This document shows, one piece after another, positions 8,864-17,257 of a stretch of DNA of 64,000 nt; the stretch's first letter is position 1, and the number at the start of each line of letters is the position of its first letter. The notes under the pieces are model-generated. The model worked only from the letters and a program-made list of their open reading frames with translations. It was not told the DNA's origin and ran no database searches. The DNA is taken from positions 1 through 64,000 of the forward strand of contig CAKUYE010000003.1 in NCBI GenBank assembly GCA_934702375.1. Reading direction: 5' to 3'. This DNA comes from an uncultured Bacillota bacterium (lineage in GTDB: Bacteria; Bacillota; Dehalobacteriia; UBA7702). The position numbers were made by a program, and so were the translations under genes.

Positions 8864-10441
8864 ATGAGGGATGTTTCGCCGAATGCAACGGCATCGTCGC
8901 AGCTGAAGAAAAATGTTACAACCGCCACCGTCATTATTCTGCTGATGAATCTTACTTCTCGTGTCTTGGGGTTTTTACGGGAAATGGTGATTGCCCGGGT
9001 CTTCGGTGCAACAATGTACACGGATGCCTATCTGATTGCCTACACGCTGCCCTATTCTGCTCAGCAGATCGTGGGCTGGGCGATTGTGTCCGTAACGGTT
9101 CCGGTGATTACAAAGCACATTGTTGAAGGTGATCGGACTGCGGCGGATCTGGCCGGGAATTATTTTATCAATACAACGGCTTGGCTGATGCTGCTCGTAT
9201 CGGCTCTTGGTGTTTTAGCTGCTCCATTGCTGGTCAAAATATCAGCGCCATCTCTTGATGCCGCTACTGCTGATCTTGCAGTGAGGATGACCCGGATCAT
9301 GTTTCCTTCGGTATTCTTCGTTTGTATCGGCATGGTTTTCACCGGAATTTTAAATGCTCATCGGCGTTTTGCTGTTGCCGCATTTGCTCCGGCTCTCAGT
9401 AACCTTATCATTATTCTGGCCGTATGTTTTGCCGGATCTGTCTGGGGAATCTGGGGCCTGGCTGTCGGTACTCTGGTGTCCTTTATCTTTTTTCTTCTGG
9501 TGCAGATCCCCTCGGCCATTGCCGCCGGGTGGCGCTATCGTCCTTGTTTACCGCATCATGATGAAGAAATTCGTTTGGCTTTGTCTTCTCTGATTCCGAT
9601 CATCTTGGGAATGTCGGTAAATCAGATTTATTATATCTTGAATCGTTTTTTTGCCTCGGGATTGGCCGAGGGAAGTATCTCTGCGCTGAATTATGGTGCA
9701 AAATTAGCTCAGTTTCCCGTTGGGGTTTTTGTCTCTGCTGTGGCTGTGGCCATCTATCCGTTGTTAACGGAATATGCAATCTGTAAGGATTTGAAGCAGT
9801 TTCGCAATACGTTGGAGCGCGGTCTAGGCATCGTTTTGTTGCTGACAGCGCCGGCTGCCGCCGGTTTGTTTGTTTTACGGGTTCCGATCATTCGCATCCT
9901 TTTTGAGCATGGCGCTTTTACTGCCGCAGATACGGCCAATGCTGCTTCTGCATTACTCTTTTATGCGATCGGTTTGGTGGCATATGCCCTGATCATGGTA
10001 TTGCTGCGTGTATTTTTTGCCTTTTCGGATGTGAAAACACCGGTCATTGCCGGTATTGCCGGTATTGCGGCGAATATTGTTGTGAGTCTTGTAACTCTGG
10101 ATTGGATGGGGCATAACGGACTTGCTTTGGCAACTACGATGGCGAGTATCGTTAATATGATGGTCTTTTTCTTGTTTTTAAGAAAGCATTTACCGGATAT
10201 GAATTTTGGTCCGATGGTGATTTCTTCGGCAAAGATCCTTATTTCCACTGTCATTATGGCCGTTGCCGTAGCTTTTTATATGCGTGCTGCTGCGGGGCTG
10301 GGAGATGCCGGGATAATTCTTGGCGGCATTTTTATTGGTATTGTCGTTTACTTGCTTAGTGCTGTTTTTCTGCGGATCAGAGAATGGCTCTGGCTGAAAG
10401 AAATGATTTGGAAAAAAATCGGCAGAGAAATCCGCCGTTAA
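8864..10441 (+). CDS. murJ: MurJ/MviN-family lipid flippase
   Basis: Polytopic membrane protein of the MOP superfamily with about 14 helices in 525 aa. MurJ moves lipid II across the membrane. Recognisable segments are TSRVLGFLREMVIARVFGA at the N-terminus, AYTLPY, and PVITKHIVEG, with hydrophobic blocks throughout. The ATG abuts the csaB stop, so translation is coupled. Because it lies between polymer biosynthesis genes, it could instead be specialised for another undecaprenyl-linked intermediate. Confidence 0.88.
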   Translation: MRDVSPNATASSQLKKNVTTATVIILLMNLTSRVLGFLREMVIARVFGATMYTDAYLIAYTLPYSAQQIVGWAIVSVTVPVITKHIVEGDRTAADLAGNYFINTTAWLMLLVSALGVLAAPLLVKISAPSLDAATADLAVRMTRIMFPSVFFVCIGMVFTGILNAHRRFAVAAFAPALSNLIIILAVCFAGSVWGIWGLAVGTLVSFIFFLLVQIPSAIAAGWRYRPCLPHHDEEIRLALSSLIPIILGMSVNQIYYILNRFFASGLAEGSISALNYGAKLAQFPVGVFVSAVAVAIYPLLTEYAICKDLKQFRNTLERGLGIVLLLTAPAAAGLFVLRVPIIRILFEHGAFTAADTANAASALLFYAIGLVAYALIMVLLRVFFAFSDVKTPVIAGIAGIAANIVVSLVTLDWMGHNGLALATTMASIVNMMVFFLFLRKHLPDMNFGPMVISSAKILISTVIMAVAVAFYMRAAAGLGDAGIILGGIFIGIVVYLLSAVFLRIREWLWLKEMIWKKIGREIRR

Positions 10442-10454
10442 AGAGTGTAGTTTT

Positions 10455-11483
10455 ATGATTAGAGTGATTCTGGCCTTTTTGGTTGCATTTGCGGTAGCGA
10501 TATTTGTTACACCGCAAACAAAAAAGCTGGCAATGAAACTGGGGGTTTATGATGAACCCGATGCCAGAAAAGTACATAAGGGACTCATGACCCGTATGGG
10601 CGGTTTGGGAATCTATGCGGGGTTTCTCTGCGGTTTTATTGTTTATGGCGATTTTTCCCGGATAACCATGGGGTTGATGTTGAGTGCAACTTTTGTCACT
10701 GCCGTGGGATTTTACGATGATGTAAAGAATATTTCGCCAAAGCTGAAATTGCTGGGACAGATTGTCGCTGCATTAATTCTGATGATCTTCGGTTTTCATT
10801 TGGAATATATTACGATCCCTTTTACGGACGTGATTGTTGACATTGGCTGGTGGGGATATCCTGTTACGCTTCTTTGGGTTGTTGGTGTTTGCAACGCTGT
10901 GAATTTAATTGACGGCCTGGATGGATTGGCTTCGGGGGTTTCTTCCATTGCAGCGTTATCCATTGGTGTCGTTGCCTATGTTAGCGGCCTTACTTATGTT
11001 ACGGCTCTTTGTCTTGTTTTGGTCGGCAGTATTATTGGGTTTTTAAAATGGAATTTTCATCCGGCATCTCTTTTTATGGGGGATTGCGGTTCGTTGCTTC
11101 TGGGGTTTATCTTGTCGGTATTTTCTTTGATGGGGTTATCCGAAGGGGTGACACTGATCGGGCTTGCTGTTCCTGTATTAATTTTGGGAATCCCGATTTT
11201 AGATACTCTCTTTGCCATCATCCGCAGAAAAATCAGCCACAAGCCTGTATTTCAGGCGGATAAGGGGCATTTTCACCATCGACTCCTGGATATGGGGTTG
11301 AGCCATAGGGATACGGTTTTATTTATTTATTCGATCACATTTTTGTTTGGTGCCATGGCGATTCTCATCACCTTGTTGCCTACGGTCTATAGTATTCTTG
11401 CTTCTCTCATGGCGCTTTTGCTGATTTTTGCCGGCGCTTTGAAGCTGGGGATCTTTCATATAACAGAAGATAAAGAAAAATAG
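10455..11483 (+). CDS. tagO: Undecaprenyl-phosphate GlcNAc-1-phosphate transferase (WecA/TagO family)
   Basis: Integral membrane enzyme that starts wall-polymer synthesis by joining GlcNAc-1-P (or a related sugar) to undecaprenyl phosphate. Family landmarks: DEPDARKVHKGLMTRMGGLG, FYDDVKNISPKLKLLGQ (Asp-rich Mg site), NAVNLIDGLDGLASG, FMGDCGSLLLGF and the cytoplasmic GHFHHRLLDMGLSHRD. About ten helices in 342 aa. It sits 13 bp after murJ. Its product is the acceptor for TagA encoded 4 kb upstream. Confidence 0.92.
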   Translation: MIRVILAFLVAFAVAIFVTPQTKKLAMKLGVYDEPDARKVHKGLMTRMGGLGIYAGFLCGFIVYGDFSRITMGLMLSATFVTAVGFYDDVKNISPKLKLLGQIVAALILMIFGFHLEYITIPFTDVIVDIGWWGYPVTLLWVVGVCNAVNLIDGLDGLASGVSSIAALSIGVVAYVSGLTYVTALCLVLVGSIIGFLKWNFHPASLFMGDCGSLLLGFILSVFSLMGLSEGVTLIGLAVPVLILGIPILDTLFAIIRRKISHKPVFQADKGHFHHRLLDMGLSHRDTVLFIYSITFLFGAMAILITLLPTVYSILASLMALLLIFAGALKLGIFHITEDKEK

Positions 11484-11502
11484 TGAAAAGGAGTGAAAAA
11501 CT

Positions 11503-12351
11503 GTGGGGAAAAAAGTGCTGACGGTCGTTCTCGTAATCATTCTTAGTTTCGCTGTTGGCTTTTTTGCCGGTATGGTTGTGCAAAATGGCGGATTTAAAGG
11601 AGTCTTTTCCTTTATCTCCCAAGGTGAAAAGACGGAAGATACGGTGGATATGACCGGTAAAACCGTAAGTGTTGGCCAGAATACTGCCAATGTCTATGAA
11701 AAGGCCGATGCGAATTCTAAAGTGATCTATTCCATGAGCAATGGAGAAACCGCTACCTGCGTAGAGCAGACCGATGATTGGTTAAAGTTGGAGATTATCG
11801 AAGGCGTTTACGGTTACGCTCATGCCAAACTCTTTACTTTGGCATCGGATTATTCTACCGCGAATGATTCGGAAACACAAACCACCAAAACACCGGAAAA
11901 AACGTATGTTAAACCTACCGTCAATGTTCTGGATATCTATGCCGGAGAATCTTCAGATTATGATATCGTTGCAACGGTGGAGTCCGGAGCTGTATTGGAA
12001 TTGACAGAAAAAGGACAGACCTGGTCCAAGGTTACGACTCTTGACGGGAAATCCGGCTACGTTATGACCGAGGATATTGAAACGACAGAATATGATCCCA
12101 ATGCCATGGTGGTGGAAGTGACTCATAGCTTTGTAAATTTGCGCAGCGAGGCATCTTCGGATTCTGATAAGGTAGGCTCTTTAAGCGAAGGGGATACTGC
12201 CGAATATTTGGGCGAAGAGGAAAATTTCTATCGTATTCGCACTGAAGACGGCACGGAGTGCTACGTAAGCAAGGATTATACGGAGTTGAAGAATACCTCC
12301 GGAGACAGCGCGGACACAAGCTCCGCCAATAACGATAACACAACGGAATAA
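11503..12351 (+). CDS. Membrane-anchored protein with three bacterial SH3 domains
   Basis: One N-terminal membrane helix (about 4-26) and three SH3b repeats (about residues 50-105, 128-184, 200-260), each ending in a G-Y/C-V/A turn. SH3b domains commonly bind peptidoglycan or wall polymers. No catalytic domain is present. The start is GTG, supported by AAAAGGAG 12 nt upstream; the gap to tagO is 19 bp, so it is probably the last gene of that operon. It may be a scaffold or sensor of the wall. The C-terminus is Ser/Asn/Asp-rich. Confidence 0.78.
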   Translation: MGKKVLTVVLVIILSFAVGFFAGMVVQNGGFKGVFSFISQGEKTEDTVDMTGKTVSVGQNTANVYEKADANSKVIYSMSNGETATCVEQTDDWLKLEIIEGVYGYAHAKLFTLASDYSTANDSETQTTKTPEKTYVKPTVNVLDIYAGESSDYDIVATVESGAVLELTEKGQTWSKVTTLDGKSGYVMTEDIETTEYDPNAMVVEVTHSFVNLRSEASSDSDKVGSLSEGDTAEYLGEEENFYRIRTEDGTECYVSKDYTELKNTSGDSADTSSANNDNTTE

Positions 12352-12365
12352 TTCATGAAATGCAG

Positions 12366-12410
12366 AAGCTCCGATATCTCTGAATGAAGAGAATATCGGA
12401 GCTTTTCTTA
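12366..12410. terminator. Terminator between SH3 protein and barstar genes
   Basis: 12-bp perfect stem AAGCTCCGATAT (12366-12377) with ATATCGGAGCTT (12393-12404), with T-rich sequence on the right. Confidence 0.85.
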
Positions 12411-12411
12411 T

Positions 12412-12660
12412 TTATTGCTCGAAAATGAGAATTTTGGGGTTTTCCTTTGCTGCAGCGTAAAATACTTTTAAGAAACCTCGAGGTAAGGTTTTGCTTTCTT
12501 TTAAAATCAAATGGAGCTCCTCGGGGCTCTCCGTCAGGCAATCAAAGAGGGCATCCAGATTTTTGCCGTACCAATCGGGGAATTCCAGTTCCTTGAGGAG
12601 AAATTCGTGGAGTTTTTCCGCTGTTTGCATTTTCGTTGCATCGATGATGATTTCTTTCAT
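12412..12660 (-). CDS. Barstar-family ribonuclease inhibitor
   Basis: Small cytoplasmic protein (82 aa) that blocks the partner ribonuclease encoded directly upstream. The helix that plugs the barnase active site is present as WYGKNLDALFDCLTE, including the two Asp residues that match barstar D35 and D39. The ATG at 12660 is chosen because GAGGAATAAC precedes it; the upstream stop codon lies one base away, so inhibitor translation is coupled to toxin translation. A start 15 nt earlier is open but lies inside the ribonuclease gene. Confidence 0.9.
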   Translation of the reverse strand: MKEIIIDATKMQTAEKLHEFLLKELEFPDWYGKNLDALFDCLTESPEELHLILKESKTLPRGFLKVFYAAAKENPKILIFEQ

Positions 12661-12661
12661 G

Positions 12662-13147
12662 TTATTCCTCTCCATAGAGCAATTCGAAGGAATTGTAATG
12701 GTCTTCGGTGTAGTAGATCAAGCCATCATTGGAAAATACAATACGTTTCGCACCGCGACTGTCTTTTCCCTGGGTGTCGATATCACATTCGGTATAGGTT
12801 CGTCCATCGGCTTCCGGAAGAAGACCTTCGTAATTGCCAAAATAACTGCCTCCAATGGATTTCCCCGGGGCATAGGGTTCTAATGAACCGCCTTCCCATC
12901 CCAGTTCCTGGGCTTCTTTTTTGGAAATATAATTGTCTGGTAGATGTCCGTAGATATGAATATAGGCGGCTACCTCTTCCTTTGATGTATAGGTACCATC
13001 CTCTTGGATCTCAGAGCCTGTTTGATCCTGCGTTGTTGATTCTATGGTGACGCTTTCAGTATCGCCGTTTGCTGTTGTGAAGGCACTGCAGGCTCCAAAG
13101 GAAAAGATCATGCAGAGCATAAGCAGTATGGATAATAGTTTTTTCAT
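12662..13147 (-). CDS. Barnase-family secreted ribonuclease lipoprotein
   Basis: Extracellular guanyl-preferring ribonuclease. The C-terminal 100 residues contain SIGGSYFGNYEGLLPEADGR and all three catalytic positions of barnase: Glu in RTYTECDID, Arg in AKRIVFSN, His in TEDHYNSFE. The N-terminus has a signal peptide with lipobox FGAC (Cys20), then a 50-residue polar spacer, so the enzyme is probably tethered to the cell surface rather than freely released. With 161 residues it matches pre-barnase plus spacer. It forms a two-gene unit with barstar. Confidence 0.9.
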   Translation of the reverse strand: MKKLLSILLMLCMIFSFGACSAFTTANGDTESVTIESTTQDQTGSEIQEDGTYTSKEEVAAYIHIYGHLPDNYISKKEAQELGWEGGSLEPYAPGKSIGGSYFGNYEGLLPEADGRTYTECDIDTQGKDSRGAKRIVFSNDGLIYYTEDHYNSFELLYGEE

Positions 13148-13170
13148 TTTGAACCTCCTTGTGATTCTTT

Positions 13171-13200
13171 ATTATAGCGGAAATTGTCTTTGATGACAAT
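13171..13200 (-). promoter_or_regulatory. Barnase/barstar promoter with dyad at -35
   Basis: Minus strand TTGTCA (13199-13194), 17-bp spacer, TATAAT (13176-13171). The -35 lies in the inverted repeat ATTGTC-6-GACAAT (13183-13200), a plausible repressor site. Confidence 0.75.
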
Positions 13201-13276
13201 GAAAATCTGCTGGTTTTTCGGGTATGGAAATTTCTTTTTCAGGGTAAACTGAAGAAAAAGACGGAGGTATATGAAA

Positions 13277-13711
13277 ATGATCGAACAAGATACGATTAAA
13301 TTGTTGAGGGAGTGTGATGCCGGCATCAAAATGGGGGTTTCTGCCATTGATGATGTTTTGAATGATGTTTCCGAAGTGAGTTTGAAACATCGCCTTGGAA
13401 AATGCAAAAATGAGCATATAAAATTGAAAGATGAAATTCAGGATTTGCTGGATCAATATCATGATGACGGTAAAGAGCCCAACCTGATTGCCGAAGGTAT
13501 GTCCTGGATGAAAACGAATGCCAAGATGATGATGGATCCTTCGGATGCTACGATTGCGGACTTGATGACCGATGGCTGTAATATGGGAGTGAAAAGTCTG
13601 AGCCGCTACTTGAACCAATATGCGGCTGCCGATGAACGCTCCAAAGATTGTGCCAAACGATTGATCCGGATGGAGTCGGATCTTTCCACTGATTTGCGCT
13701 CCTATCTTTGA
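13277..13711 (+). CDS. Conserved helical protein, four-helix-bundle type, function unknown
   Basis: A 144-aa soluble, nearly all-helical protein resembling a conserved clostridial family with a ferritin-like four-helix bundle (DUF2383-like). Distinct segments are IKLLRECDAGIKMGVSAIDDVL and LMTDGCNMGVKSLSRYLNQYAAADERSKD. There is no clear metal-binding set, signal or membrane segment. The ATG at 13277 lies 9 nt after GGAGG; the ATG at 13271 would be too close. Monocistronic. I do not assign a function. Confidence 0.7.
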   Translation: MIEQDTIKLLRECDAGIKMGVSAIDDVLNDVSEVSLKHRLGKCKNEHIKLKDEIQDLLDQYHDDGKEPNLIAEGMSWMKTNAKMMMDPSDATIADLMTDGCNMGVKSLSRYLNQYAAADERSKDCAKRLIRMESDLSTDLRSYL

Positions 13712-13847
13712 TTTTTTATGGATATCCCGGCATAAGTGATTCGATACTTTGGGAAAATTTCTTTCTCCCGTATTATCTTTTATGTTCGGGATTCTTTCTT
13801 TTCCGGAGAATTCCGTAATTTTCTTGTACTTAGGCGGATAAATGATA

Positions 13848-13877
13848 TTTACAAAACCGCCAAAAAAGTGGTAAACT
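13848..13877 (+). promoter_or_regulatory. Possible promoter of XRE/membrane gene
   Basis: TTTACA (13848-13853), 18-bp spacer, TAAACT (13872-13877). The rest of 13712-13847 holds nothing I can name. Confidence 0.4.
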
Positions 13878-13901
13878 ATAAGTACCTGGAGGAATTTTCA
13901 T

Positions 13902-14489
13902 ATGGATGAGCTGAAACGAATCGTTGCCGAAAATCTGATCCGTTTGCGCCAAAATTCGGGAATGACTCAAGCGGATCTGGGAGAAAAATTAAATTATTCC
14001 GATAAAACAGTATCCAAATGGGAACGGGCAGAATCGCTGCCCGATGTCTATGTTTTAAAGCAGATCAGTACCATTTTTGGTGTGACTATTGATATGCTCC
14101 TCTCGCCCCACGGAAAAGAGGACTTTGAAATAGAATCCACAGAAACAAAAGAGAAGGAATGGTCTTATAGCAGCAATATGATCACGATGATCTCTGTATT
14201 TAGCATATGGACCTTGGCTTTGCTTATTTTTGTGGTGCTTTGGGTAAACAAGATCGTTTTTCCCTTGGTATTTCTTGTTGCGATCCCTATTTCTCTGGTG
14301 GTATTGCTGGTAATGCGATCTGTTTGGAATCAGGGACGCTATAATTATTGGGTTGTTGCCGCATTGGTACTCAGTTTATTTGTGTTGGTTTATTTTTGTT
14401 TTTGGAGCAGCAAACCCTGGCAAATGTGGCTTCTGGTGATACCGGCAGAGCTTCTTGTTTACATGGGATTTCGTGTGAAACGCCGTTAA
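13902..14489 (+). CDS. XRE-family regulator fused to a membrane domain
   Basis: Residues about 5-65 are a Cro/C1-type helix-turn-helix: LIRLRQNSGMTQADLGEKLN then KTVSKWERAESLPD. After a charged linker come about four hydrophobic helices (about 90-190). Such membrane-tethered repressors usually sense an envelope or membrane state. CTGGAGGAATTTTCAT precedes the ATG. It stands alone between two terminator-bounded units, so its target may be its own promoter or a remote gene. Confidence 0.8.
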   Translation: MDELKRIVAENLIRLRQNSGMTQADLGEKLNYSDKTVSKWERAESLPDVYVLKQISTIFGVTIDMLLSPHGKEDFEIESTETKEKEWSYSSNMITMISVFSIWTLALLIFVVLWVNKIVFPLVFLVAIPISLVVLLVMRSVWNQGRYNYWVVAALVLSLFVLVYFCFWSSKPWQMWLLVIPAELLVYMGFRVKRR

Positions 14490-14523
14490 CAGGTGTCTCT
14501 ACTTGGTGTAGAGTGAATATTTT

Positions 14524-14568
14524 GGGCCGTAGAGTTGATGGATTTCAATTCTACGGCTCATTTATTTC
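14524..14568 (+). terminator. Terminator after XRE/membrane gene
   Basis: 15-nt arms 14524-14538 and 14545-14559 pair with two G-U wobbles; a T-rich tail follows. Confidence 0.75.
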
Positions 14569-14665
14569 TTGGAGAGTTTCAAAGTGATGGAAAAGGTTGA
14601 TTTTTTCATTGGGAAAGGATAGAATATTTTAAGACTAATCAATAAAAATATTCTCGGAGGGAAAT

Positions 14666-15550
14666 ATGGCTAATTATGTTTTGAGTTGCTGCTCCACTGC
14701 AGACCTCACGGTAGAGCATTTGCGGCGCAGAAATATTTCATTTGTATGTTTTCATTTTTCTTTAGACGGTGTGGAATACGCCGATGATATGGGTCAGTCT
14801 ATGGCCATTCATACCTTTTACGAAAAAATGATTGCCGGGGCGGAAACTTCGACCTCCCAGGTGAGCGTTGGTGAATTTTGTGAATATTTCACCGGTTTGC
14901 TTTCTGCCGGTAACGATGTTTTACATATCTGTCTTTCTTCCGGGCTTTCCGGTTCTTATTTCTCGGCGGTTAGTGCTGCGGAAATGATGAAAGAACAGTT
15001 CCCGGATCGTAAGATCTATGTTGTGGATTCTCTTTGTGCCTCCAGTGGTTATGGTCTTTTTATGGATGGTCTTGCGGATCAGCGGGATAAAGGTTTGGAT
15101 CTGGAAGCCCTTAGAGATTGGGCAGAAGAAAATAAACTGCGGATGCAGCATTGGTTTTTCTCTACGGATTTGAAATGGTATGTGAAAGGCGGTCGGGTTT
15201 CCGCCCCTGCCGGCTTTATCGGCGGTATTTTAGGAATCTGCCCGGTACTGCATATGGATGCCGAGGGGCATTTGATTCCCTTTGCCAAAGCCCGTACAAA
15301 GAAAAAAGCCATCAAAGCGGTTGTGGATCAAATGATTGCTCTGGCGGACGGTGGTACCGATTACAATGGCAAATGTTATATTTGCAATTCCTATTGTCTT
15401 GATGATGCCAGAGCCACTGCGGAGCTGGTTGAAAAGACCTTTCCGTATCTGAATGGTGCCGTTGAGATCTATGACATCGGTACGGTGATTGGGAGTCATA
15501 CCGGCCCCGGAACCATCTCCATTTTCTTCTGGGGAAGTCCCAGAGAATAA
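14666..15550 (+). CDS. DegV-family fatty-acid-binding protein
   Basis: DegV/FakB proteins hold a fatty acid for phosphorylation by FakA. The N-terminal nucleoside-kinase-like domain begins LSCCSTADLT; TSTSQVSVGEFCEYF and SSGLSGSYFSAVSAAEM line the lipid pocket; the C-terminal domain has YVKGGRVSAPAG, ILGICPVLHMDAEG and SHTGPGTISIFFWG. 294 aa is normal. A clear GGAGGGAAAT site precedes the ATG. No FakA gene is nearby. A second DegV gene occurs 3.7 kb downstream. Confidence 0.9.
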   Translation: MANYVLSCCSTADLTVEHLRRRNISFVCFHFSLDGVEYADDMGQSMAIHTFYEKMIAGAETSTSQVSVGEFCEYFTGLLSAGNDVLHICLSSGLSGSYFSAVSAAEMMKEQFPDRKIYVVDSLCASSGYGLFMDGLADQRDKGLDLEALRDWAEENKLRMQHWFFSTDLKWYVKGGRVSAPAGFIGGILGICPVLHMDAEGHLIPFAKARTKKKAIKAVVDQMIALADGGTDYNGKCYICNSYCLDDARATAELVEKTFPYLNGAVEIYDIGTVIGSHTGPGTISIFFWGSPRE

Positions 15551-15568
15551 AACTTAAAACGAATCTTT

Positions 15569-15602
15569 GGAGAAGCTGCAGAGATGTGGCTTCTCTATTT
15601 TG
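15569..15602 (+). terminator. Terminator after first degV
   Basis: GAGAAGC (15569-15575) with GCTTCTC (15588-15594), then TATTTT. Confidence 0.65.
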
Positions 15603-15617
15603 ATTGGCGGTGTTGTA

Positions 15618-15645
15618 TTGACATAAAACGGCGCTATGATACAAT
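15618..15645 (+). promoter_or_regulatory. Promoter of DUF5808-like membrane protein
   Basis: TTGACA (15618-15623), 16-bp spacer, TACAAT (15640-15645). Confidence 0.7.
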
Positions 15646-15674
15646 AGAATCATAGGAAGGGAGGGCACGATAGT

Positions 15675-16541
15675 ATGATGACAATGGTAATGATGATTTG
15701 TTGCTATCCGATCCTATGGTTGATGATTGCAATTTTTGCCTGGGCGGCAAAGCGGCGCGGAAGTATTGTTCTCGGTATGAAATTGCCGGAAGGCTGTGCA
15801 GATGATATGGAGGTAAACGCACTTGCTCGACGATGTCGCAAAGTGTTGTGGTTCTCCGGGATCCCGCTTACTTTGGTGTTATTGCCGATCTTTTGGATCC
15901 CTTATGAATCGGTGTCCTTTACGGTTTGGATGACCTGGATCCCACTGATGATTCTTTTTCCTTTTCTTGTCCTGGGCTATTATCATCGGCGTTTGAAGAA
16001 ACTCATTGCGGTAAGAGGATGGGAACTGGGCGAAGAAGAGCGCCATTGGTGGTTGGGACTGTTTTACTATGATCCTCAGGATCCACGGACGACGGTAAAA
16101 AAGCGAATCGGAACCGGTTCAACTATGAACATAGCCCGACCCGGCTGCAAGATCGTTTTGGCCTTTGTTTTTCTTTGTCTTTTGTCTATGCCTTTGCTGG
16201 GCATCTGGATGATGGCAGAGGACTTCTCTCCTCGGGTGCTCACGGTAACGGAAGACTCCATTACTGCCGAACATTTAGGCTCTGATACGGTGGCTTATGA
16301 CGATATCTCTGATATTGCGCTGCTTCGGGAAATGCCCCGACATCATCGTTCTTCCGGTTATGAAATGACATATATTGATAAAGGCATTTTTCATGTGGAT
16401 GGTTATGGTCGCTGCAGGATTTGTATCGACCGTCGAGATCCGTATTTTTTGGTGATGATGACCGCGGATGAGACCTATATCTTTAGTGTTGCAACGCAAA
16501 AGGATGTGGAAACTGTCATCGATCATGTGGAACCGAAGTAA
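15675..16541 (+). CDS. Membrane protein with DUF5808-like motif and PH-like C-terminus
   Basis: About five membrane helices in 288 aa. Between helices 3 and 4 is the motif HWWLGLFYYDPQDPRTTVKKR, with TGSTMNIARPG, as in the DUF5808 family, whose role is unknown. After the last helix (about 155-175) the C-terminal 110 residues resemble a beta-rich PH-like module (LTVTEDSITAEHL, YDDISDIALL, and a closing amphipathic helix). AGGGAGGG supports the start. It is followed by a regulated XRE unit but separated from it by its own operators. Confidence 0.65.
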   Translation: MMTMVMMICCYPILWLMIAIFAWAAKRRGSIVLGMKLPEGCADDMEVNALARRCRKVLWFSGIPLTLVLLPIFWIPYESVSFTVWMTWIPLMILFPFLVLGYYHRRLKKLIAVRGWELGEEERHWWLGLFYYDPQDPRTTVKKRIGTGSTMNIARPGCKIVLAFVFLCLLSMPLLGIWMMAEDFSPRVLTVTEDSITAEHLGSDTVAYDDISDIALLREMPRHHRSSGYEMTYIDKGIFHVDGYGRCRICIDRRDPYFLVMMTADETYIFSVATQKDVETVIDHVEPK

Positions 16542-16554
16542 CAAAAAAATAAAA

Positions 16555-16614
16555 GTAAAGCTAGCTTTACATTACAATGTTTCTATGGTATACTGTATGT
16601 AAAGTTAGCTTTAC
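16555..16614 (+). promoter_or_regulatory. Promoter bracketed by twin palindromic operators
   Basis: GTAAAGCTAGCTTTAC (16555-16570) is a perfect 16-bp palindrome; a second copy with one change, GTAAAGTTAGCTTTAC, is at 16599-16614. Between them TTTACA (16566-16571), 17-bp spacer, TATACT (16589-16594) form the promoter. The first site overlaps the -35 and the second covers the start region; their centres are 44 bp apart. The natural ligand is the XRE repressor encoded immediately downstream. Confidence 0.85.
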
Positions 16615-16631
16615 TTTTTAGGGAGGTCATC

Positions 16632-16838
16632 ATGAAAAATCGAATTGCCGTTTTAAGAAAGGAGCGGGGCCTTACCCAGCAGGCTTTGGCTGAAAAACTC
16701 TCGGTATCCCGTCAAACTGTGATATCTTTGGAAAACGGACGTTATAATCCCTCAATCCGTTTGGCCTACGATATTGCAAAGATTTTTGATTGTATCATAG
16801 AAGAGGTATTTCTTTTTGAAGAGGAGGATGTAAAATGA
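16632..16838 (+). CDS. Small XRE-family repressor
   Basis: A 68-residue single-domain helix-turn-helix protein (RIAVLRKERGLTQQALAEKL, SVSRQTVISLENGRYNPS) of the type found ahead of small membrane proteins in Bacillota. GGGAGG precedes the ATG. The stop overlaps the next start (ATGA at 16835-16838), coupling it to the membrane protein. The twin palindromes at its promoter indicate autoregulation. Confidence 0.88.
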   Translation: MKNRIAVLRKERGLTQQALAEKLSVSRQTVISLENGRYNPSIRLAYDIAKIFDCIIEEVFLFEEEDVK

Positions 16839-17239
16839 AAAAAATTACGGGTCGTTTTCTTTGGCTTATCGTATTGACTTTATGTGGTATTGGTCTTATT
16901 ATTGCCGCCGGTTTTGGGTTGGTGGATAGCTTTTGGTCCGGTATGGGCTGTGGATTTCTTGCAGTGGGTGGCCTTCGCCTGATTCAGCTTGTCCGGTATA
17001 AAAAGAATGCAGAATATGCAGAACGTTTGGAGGTTAGTGTCCACGATGAACGAAACCTCTACCTGGCGGAAAAAGCCAGATCCTGGAGCTTTTACTGGAG
17101 CATTCTTTTGGAATGTATTGCCGTGATTGTGTTGCGCATATGCCAGTATCCGATGCTTTCTACGACGATGGGGCTTTTAATCTGTTGTCAATTGGTGCTG
17201 TATTGGGGCTCCTGGCTGTATTTAAAGAAAAAGCACTAA
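16835..17239 (+). CDS. Small membrane protein co-transcribed with XRE repressor
   Basis: A 134-aa protein with two helices at the N-terminal side (about 8-30, 34-52), a polar central segment VSVHDERNLYLAEKARSWS, and two more helices (about 85-130). Gene pairs of a short XRE regulator and a protein of this plan are common in Firmicutes, where the membrane partner is thought to influence the regulator. No enzyme motif is visible. Function unknown. Confidence 0.65.
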   Translation: MKKITGRFLWLIVLTLCGIGLIIAAGFGLVDSFWSGMGCGFLAVGGLRLIQLVRYKKNAEYAERLEVSVHDERNLYLAEKARSWSFYWSILLECIAVIVLRICQYPMLSTTMGLLICCQLVLYWGSWLYLKKKH

Positions 17240-17257
17240 AGAGAGGTTTTGTCAGCT

